From positions 1 to 37,596 of the IMG/VR virus record IMGVR_UViG_3300036761_001186: 37,596 nucleotides of DNA. One strand, written 5' to 3'. Both the position numbers and the translations under genes were made by a program. The first letter of the stretch is position 1. Every line of letters starts with the position of its first letter. The notes below the pieces were generated by a model. That model saw only the letters and a program-made list of their open reading frames with translations. It was not told where the DNA came from and did not search any database. Shown in pieces: positions 1 through 8,817 of this stretch. The DNA comes from a virus.

Positions 1-1350
1 GACGAGGCCGATGCGGAAAAGGTATTGACCGCGATTACCGACAAGATAGCCTCGGTCAATCCGTCGCTGGGTAGCCTGACGGTCGCGGCGATCGCTTCGG
101 CGACGGCAACGCAGATCACGACCGATCACGGTGCTGGATCGTACATCCGCAACACAGAGCCTCTTGATGCGGCTGGGACGAGGACTGCTGTCGGATTGGC
201 GAGCGCGAATCTGGACACGACATTTGCGGCGATTCCTACCGCTTCCGCGAACGCAGATCAGGTATGGGACGAAGTTCTGTCTGGCCACCTGACCGCAGGC
301 AGCACGGGCAATGCGCTCAACGCTGCAGGCTCTGCAGGCGATCCGTGGTCGACGTCGCTCCCTGGTGCGTACGGGGCAGGGACCGCGGGCAAGATCATCG
401 GCGACAAGATCGTGGCGAGTATTGCAACCGGCGGAATCTCGGCGTCTTCATTTGCGGCGGGCGCCATTAATGCCGCGGCTATTGCAACGGACGCAATTGA
501 TGCAGACGCTATTAAGACTGACGCGGTGACCGAGATAAAGGCCGGATTGTCTACTTTGACGCAGGGCGATATAGACGCCGCGCTTATGGTTGCGCTCGGC
601 GGCCTCGGAATGCCGACGGCCGCGCAGAATGCAACGGCGGTTTGGGCATCCGTGGCGCGGACGCTCACGGCGGGGACGAACATCGTGCTCGCAAAGGGCG
701 TCGGCGTCACAGGATTCAACGATCTGTCGGCGGCCCAGGTCAATACAGAAGCGGATACCGCGCTAACAGATGCCGGTGTCACGCCGACTGTGATGGGGCG
801 GCTGGATTTGGCGGTCAGCACGAGACTTGCGACGACGGGGTACGCGGCCCCGCTCGACGCAGCCGGAACGCGGGCAGCAGTTGGGCTGGCGTCCGCCAAT
901 CTCGACGCTCAACTCGACGCGCTGCCGACGAATGCGGAACTGGCAACTGCACTCGGCACGGCGGACGATGCTGTCCTTGCGCAAGTGGCGCTCGTGAAGG
1001 CCAAGACGGACAATCTACCGAGCGACCCAGCCGACCAATCGCTTATCATCGATGCGACCAACGCGATCATGACTCGGCTGGGCGTTCCAGTGACGAGCGT
1101 GTCGGCTGACCTCGCGGCACTGGTTGGCGCGATGCTGAACACGGCGATGACCGAGAGTTACGCGGCTACCGGCGCTCCGATGACGCTGGCGCAGGCGGTG
1201 CACATGGTCTGGTCGATGCTGAACGATAAGGCGATCGTTGGCACGACTTTGACGACGAACAAATTGGACGGGGTTACGCCAGCCATGTCATTCACGCTCG
1301 ACATCGTGCCGCCTCCTGGCAATCCGACTTCGCAGGTGCGGGCGACGTGA
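1..1350 (+). CDS. Repeat-rich phage structural protein, 5' partial
   Basis: The reading frame is open from the first base of the window, so the true start lies upstream; 449 residues are visible. The protein is Ala/Thr/Gly/Asp-rich with no hydrophobic segments. It carries two copies of a motif like LDAAGTRTAVGLASANLD (DNA about 160-218 and 849-909), and stretches such as VWDEVLSGHLTAGSTGNALN that I recognise from tail- or virion-associated phage proteins. It sits upstream of the connector and tail genes, consistent with a virion structural role, but its position in the particle cannot be read from sequence. A TTG at 25 is an internal codon and not a good start. The last codons overlap a GTG start of the next small gene (GTGA). 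Confidence 0.6.
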   Translation, partial: DEADAEKVLTAITDKIASVNPSLGSLTVAAIASATATQITTDHGAGSYIRNTEPLDAAGTRTAVGLASANLDTTFAAIPTASANADQVWDEVLSGHLTAGSTGNALNAAGSAGDPWSTSLPGAYGAGTAGKIIGDKIVASIATGGISASSFAAGAINAAAIATDAIDADAIKTDAVTEIKAGLSTLTQGDIDAALMVALGGLGMPTAAQNATAVWASVARTLTAGTNIVLAKGVGVTGFNDLSAAQVNTEADTALTDAGVTPTVMGRLDLAVSTRLATTGYAAPLDAAGTRAAVGLASANLDAQLDALPTNAELATALGTADDAVLAQVALVKAKTDNLPSDPADQSLIIDATNAIMTRLGVPVTSVSADLAALVGAMLNTAMTESYAATGAPMTLAQAVHMVWSMLNDKAIVGTTLTTNKLDGVTPAMSFTLDIVPPPGNPTSQVRAT

Positions 1351-1523
1351 TTACGCTAGGGCTCGGGACAGGGCTGCTTATAACGCTCGGGTTTTCGGCG
1401 TCGATGCACGCAGCTGGATTGCCGCCGTCGGTGGTTTGTCTATCTGACGTGGCGCAGATGATCACCATGTCGGATGCTGCGTCAGGAACGGTAACGCTGG
1501 CCGATGCCGTGCTGGAGTGCTAA
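1347..1523 (+). CDS. Small hypothetical phage protein, 58 aa
   Basis: A 58-residue frame starts with GTG at 1347, overlapping the upstream stop by four bases (GTGA), and ends with TAA exactly before the next GTG start at 1524. The N-terminal third is hydrophobic (ITLGLGTGLLITLGFSASMH) and could be a membrane or signal-like segment; the rest is mildly acidic. Tight coupling to both neighbours is the main evidence that it is translated. I do not recognise a family. Its place between structural genes suggests a small virion or assembly protein, which is inference only. Confidence 0.5.
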   Translation: MITLGLGTGLLITLGFSASMHAAGLPPSVVCLSDVAQMITMSDAASGTVTLADAVLEC

Positions 1524-1829
1524 GTGGCGAACACGTACAAGTCCGGCACGTCGGTAAAGGTGTCCGCGATCTTTCAGGATGTAGACGCGCTTGCGTTCGA
1601 TCCAGACGTAGTCCTTTGTTCGGTCATGTCGCCGGATGGGGCAGAAACGGTTCACACATACCTCAGTGACGCTTCGCTCGTGCGCGACAGCGAAGGCCAC
1701 TTTCACTTGTGGATCGTCAGTCCTGATCAAGAAGGCACGTGGACGTATGGATTTAAGGGCGATGGTGATGTGGCCGTGACGAACTGCGGCGAATTCGAGA
1801 TCGAAGCTTGCGGGTTGACGTTCGCATGA
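1524..1829 (+). CDS. Hypothetical phage protein, probable beta-sandwich
   Basis: 101 residues from a GTG that directly abuts the previous stop. The sequence alternates short hydrophobic strands with polar turns (for example VKVSAIFQDVDALAF, HFHLWIVSPDQEGTWTYGFKG), as expected of an Ig-like beta-sandwich; no catalytic motif is seen. The final TGA overlaps the ATG of the next gene (ATGA at 1826). The position immediately before head-tail connector-like genes suggests a small structural or decoration protein. No specific family is recognised. Confidence 0.55.
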   Translation: MANTYKSGTSVKVSAIFQDVDALAFDPDVVLCSVMSPDGAETVHTYLSDASLVRDSEGHFHLWIVSPDQEGTWTYGFKGDGDVAVTNCGEFEIEACGLTFA

Positions 1830-2179
1830 GTTTCGCGGAAATCTACGGCGCCGACTTTTGGGCGGAGAACAAAACCGCCGGATTCCTTGACCGCGCGCAA
1901 GTAAAACAATCCGGAAAGCCTGTCGTGACGGTCGACGTCAAGTACATAGGCCCGCATGAGCGGAGATTCGACGGCGCGGTCCTGTCGCAACAGCACGAGA
2001 TGAAATACAGGCGCGACGATTTGCCGTTCCTGTCCGAAGGCGACCCTGTTTCGTTCCTCGATTCCGCCGGCGCGGTTATCCGCGCCAAACGTTTCCGTGT
2101 GCGCGAGGCGCCGTATGTGCCTGACGAACAGCGCGGCGCTTCCGGCTATTTTCGTTGGGCTTTGCTGACCCAAATCTGA
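1826..2179 (+). CDS. Putative head-tail joining (stopper-like) protein, 117 aa
   Basis: The start is ATG 1826, which overlaps the upstream TGA, rather than an in-frame upstream codon at 1808. The 117-residue product is about the size of lambda gpFII-type head-tail joining proteins and is followed by a tail-terminator-sized protein and the tail tube gene, the usual siphovirus order. It opens with SFAEIYGADFWAENKTAGF and contains a basic, beta-rich body (KPVVTVDVKYIGPHERRFDG). Function is assigned from gene order and size, not from a diagnostic motif. It could also be another minor connector protein. Confidence 0.45.
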   Translation: MSFAEIYGADFWAENKTAGFLDRAQVKQSGKPVVTVDVKYIGPHERRFDGAVLSQQHEMKYRRDDLPFLSEGDPVSFLDSAGAVIRAKRFRVREAPYVPDEQRGASGYFRWALLTQI

Positions 2180-2607
2180 TGGCAACAGGCTACGAAACGA
2201 TCCTCGCGGAAGTCGAGCGAAGGCTGACTGTTCCTAAGGATTTCGTTCCCGGCTCGTACGGCACGCGGCGCGGACACCTGACCGTGATGCCGCGCGAAGC
2301 GGCACCGGGGGCGCACATCGTCGGCGGCGATGACAAGCCGGCCACGAAAAACAATTGTGGCAAACGATCGGCGAACTTCACCGTAGCGATTTACACGCGC
2401 AACAATGACGGATCGAAGACGGCGGACCCGTACCTGATCGAACTGTACGCGCGCATGGCCGCGGCGTTTCCTGTCGGTGTCTCGGTGACTCCGGGGGCGA
2501 TCAGTCGCGAGACGGAGATTGCAGATTCCGATGCTGCGCGCACTGATTGCACGTTCGACGTTACGTATCGGACCGGAAACGAATGGTCGCTGGAGTTGCA
2601 ATCGTAA
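2179..2607 (+). CDS. Putative tail terminator / tail completion protein, 142 aa
   Basis: ATG 2179 overlaps the preceding stop by one base (TGATG); an in-frame TTG at 2155 is less likely. The N-terminus (YETILAEVERRLTVPKDFVPG) looks like the amphipathic helix that opens many gpU/tail-terminator-like proteins, and the C-terminus is beta-rich. It lies between the putative connector and the tail tube gene, where terminators are encoded. In such phages this protein caps the tail tube and docks it to the head. The assignment rests on position and general architecture. Confidence 0.45.
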   Translation: MATGYETILAEVERRLTVPKDFVPGSYGTRRGHLTVMPREAAPGAHIVGGDDKPATKNNCGKRSANFTVAIYTRNNDGSKTADPYLIELYARMAAAFPVGVSVTPGAISRETEIADSDAARTDCTFDVTYRTGNEWSLELQS

Positions 2608-2817
2608 ATGCCTACCTTTACAGTCATCGGTACGAAGCCGGTCAAGATCGACGGCGAGATAAAGGTTCCAGGCTCTCCGGTGGAATTGAGTGCCCACCGC
2701 GGCGCGTGGTTAATTTCGCAGCGTTACCCAATACAAGCGCCGCCGGGATTCGTGAATCCGGCAACGCCTGCACTTTTGAAACCGGCCGGCGCTAGACGTA
2801 GGTGTTGCGGCCGATGA
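2608..2817 (+). CDS. Small conserved phage protein (DUF7210-like), 69 aa
   Basis: Begins immediately after the previous stop and gives 69 residues. The core (FTVIGTKPVKIDGEIKVPGS, then VELSAHRGAWLISQRYPIQ) resembles short phage proteins of the DUF7210 type that occur between tail terminator and tail tube genes; this match is from memory. The basic C-terminus GARRRCCGR looks unstructured. A rho-independent terminator follows at once, so this gene closes a transcription unit. Molecular role unknown. Confidence 0.5.
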   Translation: MPTFTVIGTKPVKIDGEIKVPGSPVELSAHRGAWLISQRYPIQAPPGFVNPATPALLKPAGARRRCCGR

Positions 2818-2836
2818 AGTTTGATTACGTCCTACC

Positions 2837-2863
2837 GACGGCGCTGCGGCGCCGTTTTCTTTT
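2837..2863 (+). terminator. Rho-independent terminator before the tail tube gene
   Basis: A perfect 7-bp stem (ACGGCGC at 2838-2844, GCGCCGT at 2849-2855) with a 4-nt loop is followed by TTTTCTTTT. It stands in the 86-bp gap before the tail tube gene and could reduce read-through, or act as an RNA processing or stability element that sets tail tube levels apart from the connector genes. Confidence 0.7.
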
Positions 2864-2903
2864 AACGCGCCGGGTGTGCGCGTAACAAGCAAGGAGCAAA
2901 ACC

Positions 2904-3650
2904 ATGTTTTTCCAAGGTCGCGGTCGCGATACGGCAGTGCATCTGGCCGAAGTTTCGGATGGCGTTCTCGTCGGCCCTTACAACACGTTGATTTGTCCGG
3001 ACGCGTTTTCGATCAATCTGGCGACGGACAGTTTCGAACACATGAACAAGTGCGGGCCAGTCGACGTGCCGGATTATCGCGGCATCAAGTCGTCATCGGG
3101 GAAGGTGACCTTTGCCTTCGCCAATGTCGAGGATGCGAACTACGCGCTGGCCGTCCTCGGCACGGTGACGGCTGCTGGCGGGTCGGGTTCGGTCGTCGCG
3201 GAACAGTTGCCGACAAGCCTTCCGGCCGGCAGCGTGTGGTTCCTTGGCGGCCTTACGCGCCATCGCGCCATTACAAGCCTAACTATCACTGGCATGTCGT
3301 TGACGACCGACTATACTCTCGACGCTGCCTCCGGCGCCGTGACGTTCGTTGGCGATCAGTCGTCCTCGCCGGGGCCGACTGCGTCGTATAGCCACACGGA
3401 CCCCGCTTCGGTGTCGATGCTTTCGGCGGCGCAGAAGGAATTTGCGATCATGTTCGAGTTCATCAACAAGGCGAACGCGAACGATCCCGGCTCCATCGAA
3501 CTGTACCGGGTGCGTTTCGATCCGGCGCAGAACATGGATTATCTGTCGGACGAATTGCAGATTCCGAGTCTGGAAGGAACGGTCCTCGCTGACCTCACGA
3601 AGGATGCCGACGACACAGAGTTCGGACAATTCGGCCGGCGCGTGCTGTAG
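2904..3650 (+). CDS. Major tail tube protein
   Basis: 248 residues with a good ribosome site (AAGGAG, 8 nt before ATG). Size, beta-rich composition and position between terminator-like genes and the chaperone/tape measure pair all fit the major tail tube subunit, which stacks as rings around the tape measure. The first half (FFQGRGRDTAVHLAE, then DAFSINLATDSFEHMNKCG) resembles tail-tube N-terminal strands. The middle (residues about 75-160) is Gly/Ser/Thr-rich with a segment TSLTITGMSLTTDYTLDAAS that may be an exposed loop or small inserted domain. It is preceded by a terminator and followed by a structured gap, as expected for a gene needing its own expression level. Confidence 0.7.
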   Translation: MFFQGRGRDTAVHLAEVSDGVLVGPYNTLICPDAFSINLATDSFEHMNKCGPVDVPDYRGIKSSSGKVTFAFANVEDANYALAVLGTVTAAGGSGSVVAEQLPTSLPAGSVWFLGGLTRHRAITSLTITGMSLTTDYTLDAASGAVTFVGDQSSSPGPTASYSHTDPASVSMLSAAQKEFAIMFEFINKANANDPGSIELYRVRFDPAQNMDYLSDELQIPSLEGTVLADLTKDADDTEFGQFGRRVL

Positions 3651-3680
3651 TGCTCGGCTGTAACCGCGAAGACAGTCTGG

Positions 3681-3718
3681 GCTCGCGGTTCCATGTCTTT
3701 ATGGCTGGAGCCGCGAGC
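3681..3718 (+). repeat. Inverted repeat in the gap after the tail tube gene
   Basis: GCTCGCGG (3681-3688) pairs with CCGCGAGC (3711-3718), an 8-bp stem around a 22-nt loop that holds a smaller CCAT/ATGG stem (3691-3694 and 3701-3704). There is no T-run, so it is not a classical terminator; it may stabilise the upstream message. The 148-bp gap (3651-3798) shows no convincing gene. Confidence 0.5.
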
Positions 3719-3798
3719 GATTGTCCGTGCTGTTCGTTCTATCGCGGGCTCGTGTACGGGCTCGCAATAGCGATTGTCTGTGCGTTCGTGAGGCTGAC

Positions 3799-4320
3799 AT
3801 GAAAAAAGATAAAGCGCGACCGGGAACCGCGGCGGAATTGGCCGAGCAGTATCCAGGTCCTCGCATGATTCCGGTGCGCCTCGTCCGCATCGAAGGAATG
3901 GGGCGAGAACGCAGGGTATTCAACGATCCGGCGACGGTGACGGTGTATGCATTACCCATCCAGCAACTCGGCAGGTTGGGGCAGGTATTGGCGCCTATTG
4001 CCAATGCCCTCGCGACGACGCCGAACATCTGGACGCTGACGTTGGAACACGAAGATGAAATCATGGCCGCTGTCTCCGAGGCGATCGGGTGGGATATTGC
4101 TGAAGTCGGAACGATCCACTCCTCCGACTTCGTCGACGTCGTCAAAGCGATCATGGAGGAGAACGCGGATTTTTTCGTCCGCCTCCTCGGCCCCCAGAGC
4201 GATCCGGCGACAAAGGCAGCGGGGGCAAATGGGGATGGGCGGACGCCATCGGATTCCTCAGGCGGTGGGGAAACCCTCACCCCGAGCGATATACCTTCGC
4301 CGAGTTCAACGCGGCAATGA
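3799..4320 (+). CDS. Tail assembly chaperone, zero-frame product (gpG-like)
   Basis: ATG 3799 gives 173 residues; the frame extends upstream to a TTG at 3721, but that extension is Arg/Ser-rich and not protein-like. It lies between the tail tube and tape measure genes, the standard place of the lambda G-type chaperone that coats the tape measure before tube polymerisation. Residues about 1-130 look folded (LAEQYPGPRMIPVRLVRIEG, helix EDEIMAAVSEAIGWDIAEVG, then EENADFFVRLLG). The last 40 residues are low complexity (GANGDGRTPSDSSGGGETL). The stop TGA overlaps an ATG in the -1 frame, and that -1 frame is open and more protein-like over the same DNA, which suggests a frameshifted longer product. 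Confidence 0.65.
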   Translation: MKKDKARPGTAAELAEQYPGPRMIPVRLVRIEGMGRERRVFNDPATVTVYALPIQQLGRLGQVLAPIANALATTPNIWTLTLEHEDEIMAAVSEAIGWDIAEVGTIHSSDFVDVVKAIMEENADFFVRLLGPQSDPATKAAGANGDGRTPSDSSGGGETLTPSDIPSPSSTRQ

Positions 4321-4430
4321 GGGCGGCTTCGCATCAGCGGATCGAAAACGCTTACGACCTTCGCGCGGCTATGGCTGAACCTGACGCGTTTCGCAAACAC
4401 ATCCACGCGTTGACGCCCAAGCAGGACTGA
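3799..4430 (+). CDS. Tail assembly chaperone, predicted -1 frameshift product (gpGT-like)
   Basis: The -1 frame is open from at least 4176 to the TGA at 4428-4430 and encodes 84 residues including KWGWADAIGFLRRWG and YTFAEFNAAMRAASHQR, which read as genuine protein, unlike the low-complexity zero-frame tail. A canonical slippery heptamer T TTT TTC (4170-4176) is in the correct register; slipping there gives join(3799..4176,4176..4430), 210 residues. A second possible site is the G-run at 4221-4225 (GCG GGG GCA), non-canonical but placed where the frames would join more naturally. If no frameshift occurs, ATG 4317 (ATGA overlap) could give a separate 37-residue peptide. The frameshift model follows the conserved siphovirus G/GT rule; the exact site is inferred. 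Confidence 0.5.
4170..4176 (+). other. Candidate slippery heptamer for -1 frameshifting
   Basis: TTTTTTC read as T TTT TTC in the chaperone frame (codons GAT TTT TTC), matching X XXY YYZ. It lies 150 nt before the zero-frame stop. No clear downstream pseudoknot was worked out by eye. Confidence 0.4.
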
Positions 4431-4431
4431 G

Positions 4432-7400
4432 ATGGTCGACAAAGTCAGCACGTTCCTAATCGGATTCGAAGGCGACGACACTTCGATTCGTAGTCTGTTG
4501 TCGGGTCTCAGGTCGCAATTCAAGTCGGCGATTTCCGACATCGAGGCGACGACCAAAAACGTCAAGCTGTTCGGCGACATAGAAAAGAACGTCCAAACGA
4601 CGGCCGCGGCGCTTACCAAAGCGAAGCAGGAAGTCGACACGCTCACGGCCGCGTTCAATTCCTTAAAGATTTCCGGCGGGGCGTCGGCTACATCGATGGC
4701 TGTTATCCAGTCGAGTTTGAAATCGGCGCAGGCCGAATTGAAATCGACCACGCGAGAATTCGACCGCAGCGCGGCGTCGCTTACGAAACTCGAAAACACG
4801 CTGACGCGCGCCGGCATCGACACCAAGAATCTCGCGGCGGAGGAAATCCGCCTGGAGGACGCGGCGCGTGCGGCGAATGTGGCGCTCATCGAGCAATCGT
4901 CAAAGGCGCTGCTCGGATTCAAGGGCCTAAAGGACATCCAGCCGCAGATCAACCAACTGAATGCAGCGTTTCAGTCGTTGCGCGATAGCGGCAAGCTTTC
5001 ATTCGGCGAACTGTCGACCGCACAAGCGCGGTTGCAGCAATCGGTCCGCGCATTGAAAACGGAAGCGACCGGCCTCGGTCAGGCGTTTTTCGACATTCGC
5101 GGCCGGTTGATTGCCTTTGCCGCGGCGTTCGCCGGCATCACGCACGGCGTTACGGAATCGGCTAAAAACTTCCGCGATTTCGCGCAACAGGTCGCGGCGG
5201 TCGATTCCATTGCCGACACTACTAAAGGCAACATCGACAAACTCGCTGACGGCGTGCGCGAGTTGGCGAAGTCCCTCGGCGTCGATGCTGTCGAATCCAC
5301 GCGGGCGCTGTACGAAATCATCAGCAGCGGCATCCCGCAAGAGAACGCGTTGACGGTGTTGAGGTTAGCGAGCAAGGCGGCGATAGCCGGCCTTACGGAC
5401 GTCCAGACGGCAGCGGCCGTTGGCGTGGCGGTGTTGAATGGTTACGGGTTACAGATCACCGAACTCGACCACGTCTACGACGTTCTATTCCAGACCGTCA
5501 AGGATGGCGTCGTCACGTTCCCAGAACTCGCGAAGAATATCGGCACGGTTATCCCGGCGGCGCGGGCGGCGAAGGTTCCCATCGAAGAATTGGGTGCAGC
5601 GTTCGTGGTCCTCACCCGTCAAGGATTCGACGCTCCGGAAGCGGCGACCGCGATCAATCGCGCTATCATCGACCTGTCCGCTCCGGCGCCGGAATCGGCC
5701 GAACGGTTGCGCGCCCTCGGAATCGAAATAAAGGGCTTGACCGGAACCATCGAACAACTCGCCTCGCGCAATTTCAACCTATCGCAAATCGCGCAGATCA
5801 TTCCGGACGTGCGGGCGCAACGGGCCGTCCTCGCCCTCATCAATAACTTCAAATTGCTCCGCGATGAACTCGGGGAGATGAACAAGCAGGCCGGCCAAAC
5901 GCAAGCCGCGTATCTGAAGCTCGCCAACACCCCGCAACAACAGGTTGCGAAGTTCAACGCGGCAGTAAAGGATTTGTCGATTTCCCTCGGCGAGTTCGTG
6001 ACAAATTCCTCTGGCGGACTTGTTACGTCGCTCACTGGGATGGTCAATGCGTTCAACGCGCTCGCGCCGGCTACGAAAACGGCCGCTATACAATTCGCAG
6101 CGATTGCGATCGGCGGCGCGGCGTTAGTCGTCATCATCAAACAGCTCGCGATCCCCTTCAACCTGTTGGTTGGAGCGATGTCCGCGTCAGGAACGGGCGC
6201 GACCGCAGCGATTGAAGGATTGACCGGCGTGGCACTCGCCGCGGCCGGCCTCAAAGTGGCATTGGTTGGTTTGTTGTCGTTCAAGATCGGCGAGCAATTG
6301 TACGAAAACTTCGCGCCGGTTCGCAAAATCGGCGACATCATCGGCACGTTGTATGCGTCGCTCGTCAACCTGTCCGAGTTCGGGGTCACGCGATTCTTTG
6401 CTTTCCTCACAGGCAACACGAAACTTGCCAACGAGGCGACGGCGGCCTTCCAACGCAATCGCGACGTGTTGCGCGACCAATGGGGCCTCGCCGTTTCCGG
6501 CGCGTCGGAGCGTTTGCGCGCCCTCGACGTACAGCAAGCGAAGTTGATAGACAACCTCGGCAAATCGTCGGCGGCGGCCGTCAATGCGGCGGGGGTTCTC
6601 GACACGTCAGTATCGAAGATCGCGGCGAGCGTCGGCGTACAGATTTCCGGTCTCGATGTGTTCATCACGCGTTTGCAGCAACGCCTTACGCAATTGTCGG
6701 CAACGTTGCAACAGAACGCACAGATCGTGCAAACGCTCGGACAGGCGGCAATCGCCAAGGTCAACGCGAACGCTGCGGCGCAATTGGCGGCGCTGGATAC
6801 GTTACGCAATAGCCAACTCGCCATCGCTAGCCAAACGTTAGCGATCCAAACGAAGCAAGCGGCGGAGCGGCTCGCGGCGATTCAAAAGGAAAGCGTCGAT
6901 AGTCAAAAAGCGTTTGAGGCGTCCGCGCAAGCTCGCGTCGATATCGCGAAACGTACCGGCGAGGACTTGAAGCGCGTCGAGCGTGATATCGCGCTAGAAC
7001 GTCGGACTTTATTGCAAGGCATCGTCGACGCCAACCGGGCGCACGTCAACGAACTTATCGGCCAGTTGACAGGATACCTCAACACCGTTCGCGATATCGA
7101 ATTGAAGCGCGTCGGATTCAATCAAGATGCCGAGGAGAAGATTCGCGGTATACGCGCGGCGACGTTGTCGGTGTTCGACCAGTACTACGTCAAGGTCCGA
7201 GAGATCGATCGGCTGATTTCCGAGGGACGTAAAGCCCTCGCCAATGGCGACGCTACACTTGCCGAGGATTATTCGAAGCGCGCCATCGCGGCGACCGGCG
7301 AAATTTCAAAGGCCGTCACGGACGGACAAAACGTAGTCGTAAGCCAATCGGAGGCATCGGCAAAGGCGATTTCGAAGATACGCGACGCCGCGGACCTCGG

Positions 7401-8817
7401 CAACAAGGCATTGCTGGCGCAAGGCGACGCTGCCAAGGAAGGGGCGGAAAAAACAAAGACGGCGCTCGAGGTCGCGCAAACAGAACTCACAAAAGTGTCG
7501 GATCAACTTGGAGAAGTATCCAAGAAACTTGCCGAAGGAATCCAACTTTCGATTACCGCTAATACCGATGCTGTAACTAAAACGATTGCGGAACTCGACG
7601 TCAAGATCGGCGAACAAGAACATCTGATGGCGATCAAAGCGGACGTCACGCTTGCACAGGTCGAAATCAAACGGCTGAAGGACGAGCTCGACCAAGGCAT
7701 CACAGTAAACGTCAAAGGGCGGACTGACGAAATCGAAGCGGCGCTCCAGCGCGTTGCGAAGGATGCCCCGGAACTGCAAGTCGACGTGACGAAGGCACTG
7801 ACCGCCGTCGGCGAAGTCAAAACCGCTGCCGCGGCCATTGCCAATATCCACGTGCAGATCGAATCCAACGCGGCCGACGTTCGCGCGGAGATCGATTCCC
7901 TCAACAATCGAGACACGTCGTCGACGCACACGATCTATGTCCGGCGCGTTGAAACGAATGCGGCCGGCGGGCCGGTAGGATTTGCGCTCGGCGGAAATGT
8001 GTTCACGCATCCGAACTGGCGCAAGGTTCCAGGCGTCGGCGATCGCGACACCGTGCCGGCGGCGTTGCCGGTTGGCGCTTACGTCCTCCGCAAAGCCGCG
8101 GTTGCGAAATACGGCGACGGCCTCCTCGGCCGGTTAGCGCGCGGGTACGCGGCCGGCGGGCCGGTGGAAAGCAAATTCCCCGAGAATTACTGGGTCACGT
8201 ACCGGGACACCATCGCGCAGTTGCGCGAGTTGCAAGAAAAGTCTGTCGGCGGCATGCGCGAGACGCCGTTTACAAGCATGGGCGATTGGGCGGGGACGAT
8301 GATCGACAATTTCGTCTTTTTCAGCAAAGACCATCGCGAACAAGTGAAGCGGCTCCTCGACGAAAGTTTTTCCGGGTGGTTGCAAGGAATCTACGCGGCG
8401 AAATCCCTGCAAATTCCGCTGGTGATGGAAATGGGCCTGACCGCTTTGCTCGGCCGGTATGCGTCCGGCGGCATGACTGACACTGTGCCGGCAATGCTCA
8501 CGCCTGGCGAGTGGGTCATCGCCCCGCCGGCGGTCGCGAAGTACGGCGGCGATTTTATGCACGCCCTGAACAATCTGCAAGTGCCGAGAGGGTTCCTCGA
8601 CAATGTGTTGAACTTCGCGCCGCCAAGGCCTCAGACGGCCGCTATAGCGCGTTTCGCCGAAGGGGGGCCGGTTGGTACGGCGAAGCGAGGCGGCAGCGTT
8701 GTAGGCGGTTCTACGGGGAATCTGACCGTGAACATCTACACGCAGAAGCTCGACCGCGAGGAGGTTCGCCGTTCGGTAATTCCGGAGATCGACAAGATCA
8801 TGAAGCGGGGGCGCTAG
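4432..8817 (+). CDS. Tail tape measure protein (TP901-type core)
   Basis: 1461 residues, starting one base after the chaperone frameshift stop. The N-terminal part (about 1-230) is coiled-coil-like. Residues about 248-410 match the TP901 tape measure core: FRDFAQQVAAVDSIADTTKG, then SLGVDAVESTRALYEIISSG and FVVLTRQGFDAPEAATAINR. Hydrophobic stretches follow at about 550-640 (AIAIGGAALVVIIKQLAIPF), as in proteins delivered to the host membrane. A long Ala/Lys/Glu coiled-coil section occupies about 740-1150. The C-terminus has repeated AAGGPV/YASGGM/RFAEGGPV blocks linked to VPAALPVGAYVLRKAAVAKYG-type motifs, typical of tape measure ends. Length sets tail length; this protein would predict a long tail. 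No lysozyme or peptidase domain is evident. Confidence 0.9.
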   Translation: MVDKVSTFLIGFEGDDTSIRSLLSGLRSQFKSAISDIEATTKNVKLFGDIEKNVQTTAAALTKAKQEVDTLTAAFNSLKISGGASATSMAVIQSSLKSAQAELKSTTREFDRSAASLTKLENTLTRAGIDTKNLAAEEIRLEDAARAANVALIEQSSKALLGFKGLKDIQPQINQLNAAFQSLRDSGKLSFGELSTAQARLQQSVRALKTEATGLGQAFFDIRGRLIAFAAAFAGITHGVTESAKNFRDFAQQVAAVDSIADTTKGNIDKLADGVRELAKSLGVDAVESTRALYEIISSGIPQENALTVLRLASKAAIAGLTDVQTAAAVGVAVLNGYGLQITELDHVYDVLFQTVKDGVVTFPELAKNIGTVIPAARAAKVPIEELGAAFVVLTRQGFDAPEAATAINRAIIDLSAPAPESAERLRALGIEIKGLTGTIEQLASRNFNLSQIAQIIPDVRAQRAVLALINNFKLLRDELGEMNKQAGQTQAAYLKLANTPQQQVAKFNAAVKDLSISLGEFVTNSSGGLVTSLTGMVNAFNALAPATKTAAIQFAAIAIGGAALVVIIKQLAIPFNLLVGAMSASGTGATAAIEGLTGVALAAAGLKVALVGLLSFKIGEQLYENFAPVRKIGDIIGTLYASLVNLSEFGVTRFFAFLTGNTKLANEATAAFQRNRDVLRDQWGLAVSGASERLRALDVQQAKLIDNLGKSSAAAVNAAGVLDTSVSKIAASVGVQISGLDVFITRLQQRLTQLSATLQQNAQIVQTLGQAAIAKVNANAAAQLAALDTLRNSQLAIASQTLAIQTKQAAERLAAIQKESVDSQKAFEASAQARVDIAKRTGEDLKRVERDIALERRTLLQGIVDANRAHVNELIGQLTGYLNTVRDIELKRVGFNQDAEEKIRGIRAATLSVFDQYYVKVREIDRLISEGRKALANGDATLAEDYSKRAIAATGEISKAVTDGQNVVVSQSEASAKAISKIRDAADLGNKALLAQGDAAKEGAEKTKTALEVAQTELTKVSDQLGEVSKKLAEGIQLSITANTDAVTKTIAELDVKIGEQEHLMAIKADVTLAQVEIKRLKDELDQGITVNVKGRTDEIEAALQRVAKDAPELQVDVTKALTAVGEVKTAAAAIANIHVQIESNAADVRAEIDSLNNRDTSSTHTIYVRRVETNAAGGPVGFALGGNVFTHPNWRKVPGVGDRDTVPAALPVGAYVLRKAAVAKYGDGLLGRLARGYAAGGPVESKFPENYWVTYRDTIAQLRELQEKSVGGMRETPFTSMGDWAGTMIDNFVFFSKDHREQVKRLLDESFSGWLQGIYAAKSLQIPLVMEMGLTALLGRYASGGMTDTVPAMLTPGEWVIAPPAVAKYGGDFMHALNNLQVPRGFLDNVLNFAPPRPQTAAIARFAEGGPVGTAKRGGSVVGGSTGNLTVNIYTQKLDREEVRRSVIPEIDKIMKRGR

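Noticed and set aside
258-899. 213-residue minus-strand frame
   Set aside because: Antisense to the structural protein; Ala/Ser/Pro composition mirrors the opposite strand; no ribosome site.
3699-4952. 417-residue minus-strand frame over the chaperone and tape measure start
   Set aside because: Ser/Ala/Arg shadow of high-GC coding DNA, antisense to two well-supported genes.
5619-6824. 401-residue minus-strand frame inside the tape measure gene
   Set aside because: Antisense to conserved tape measure sequence; composition typical of a shadow frame.
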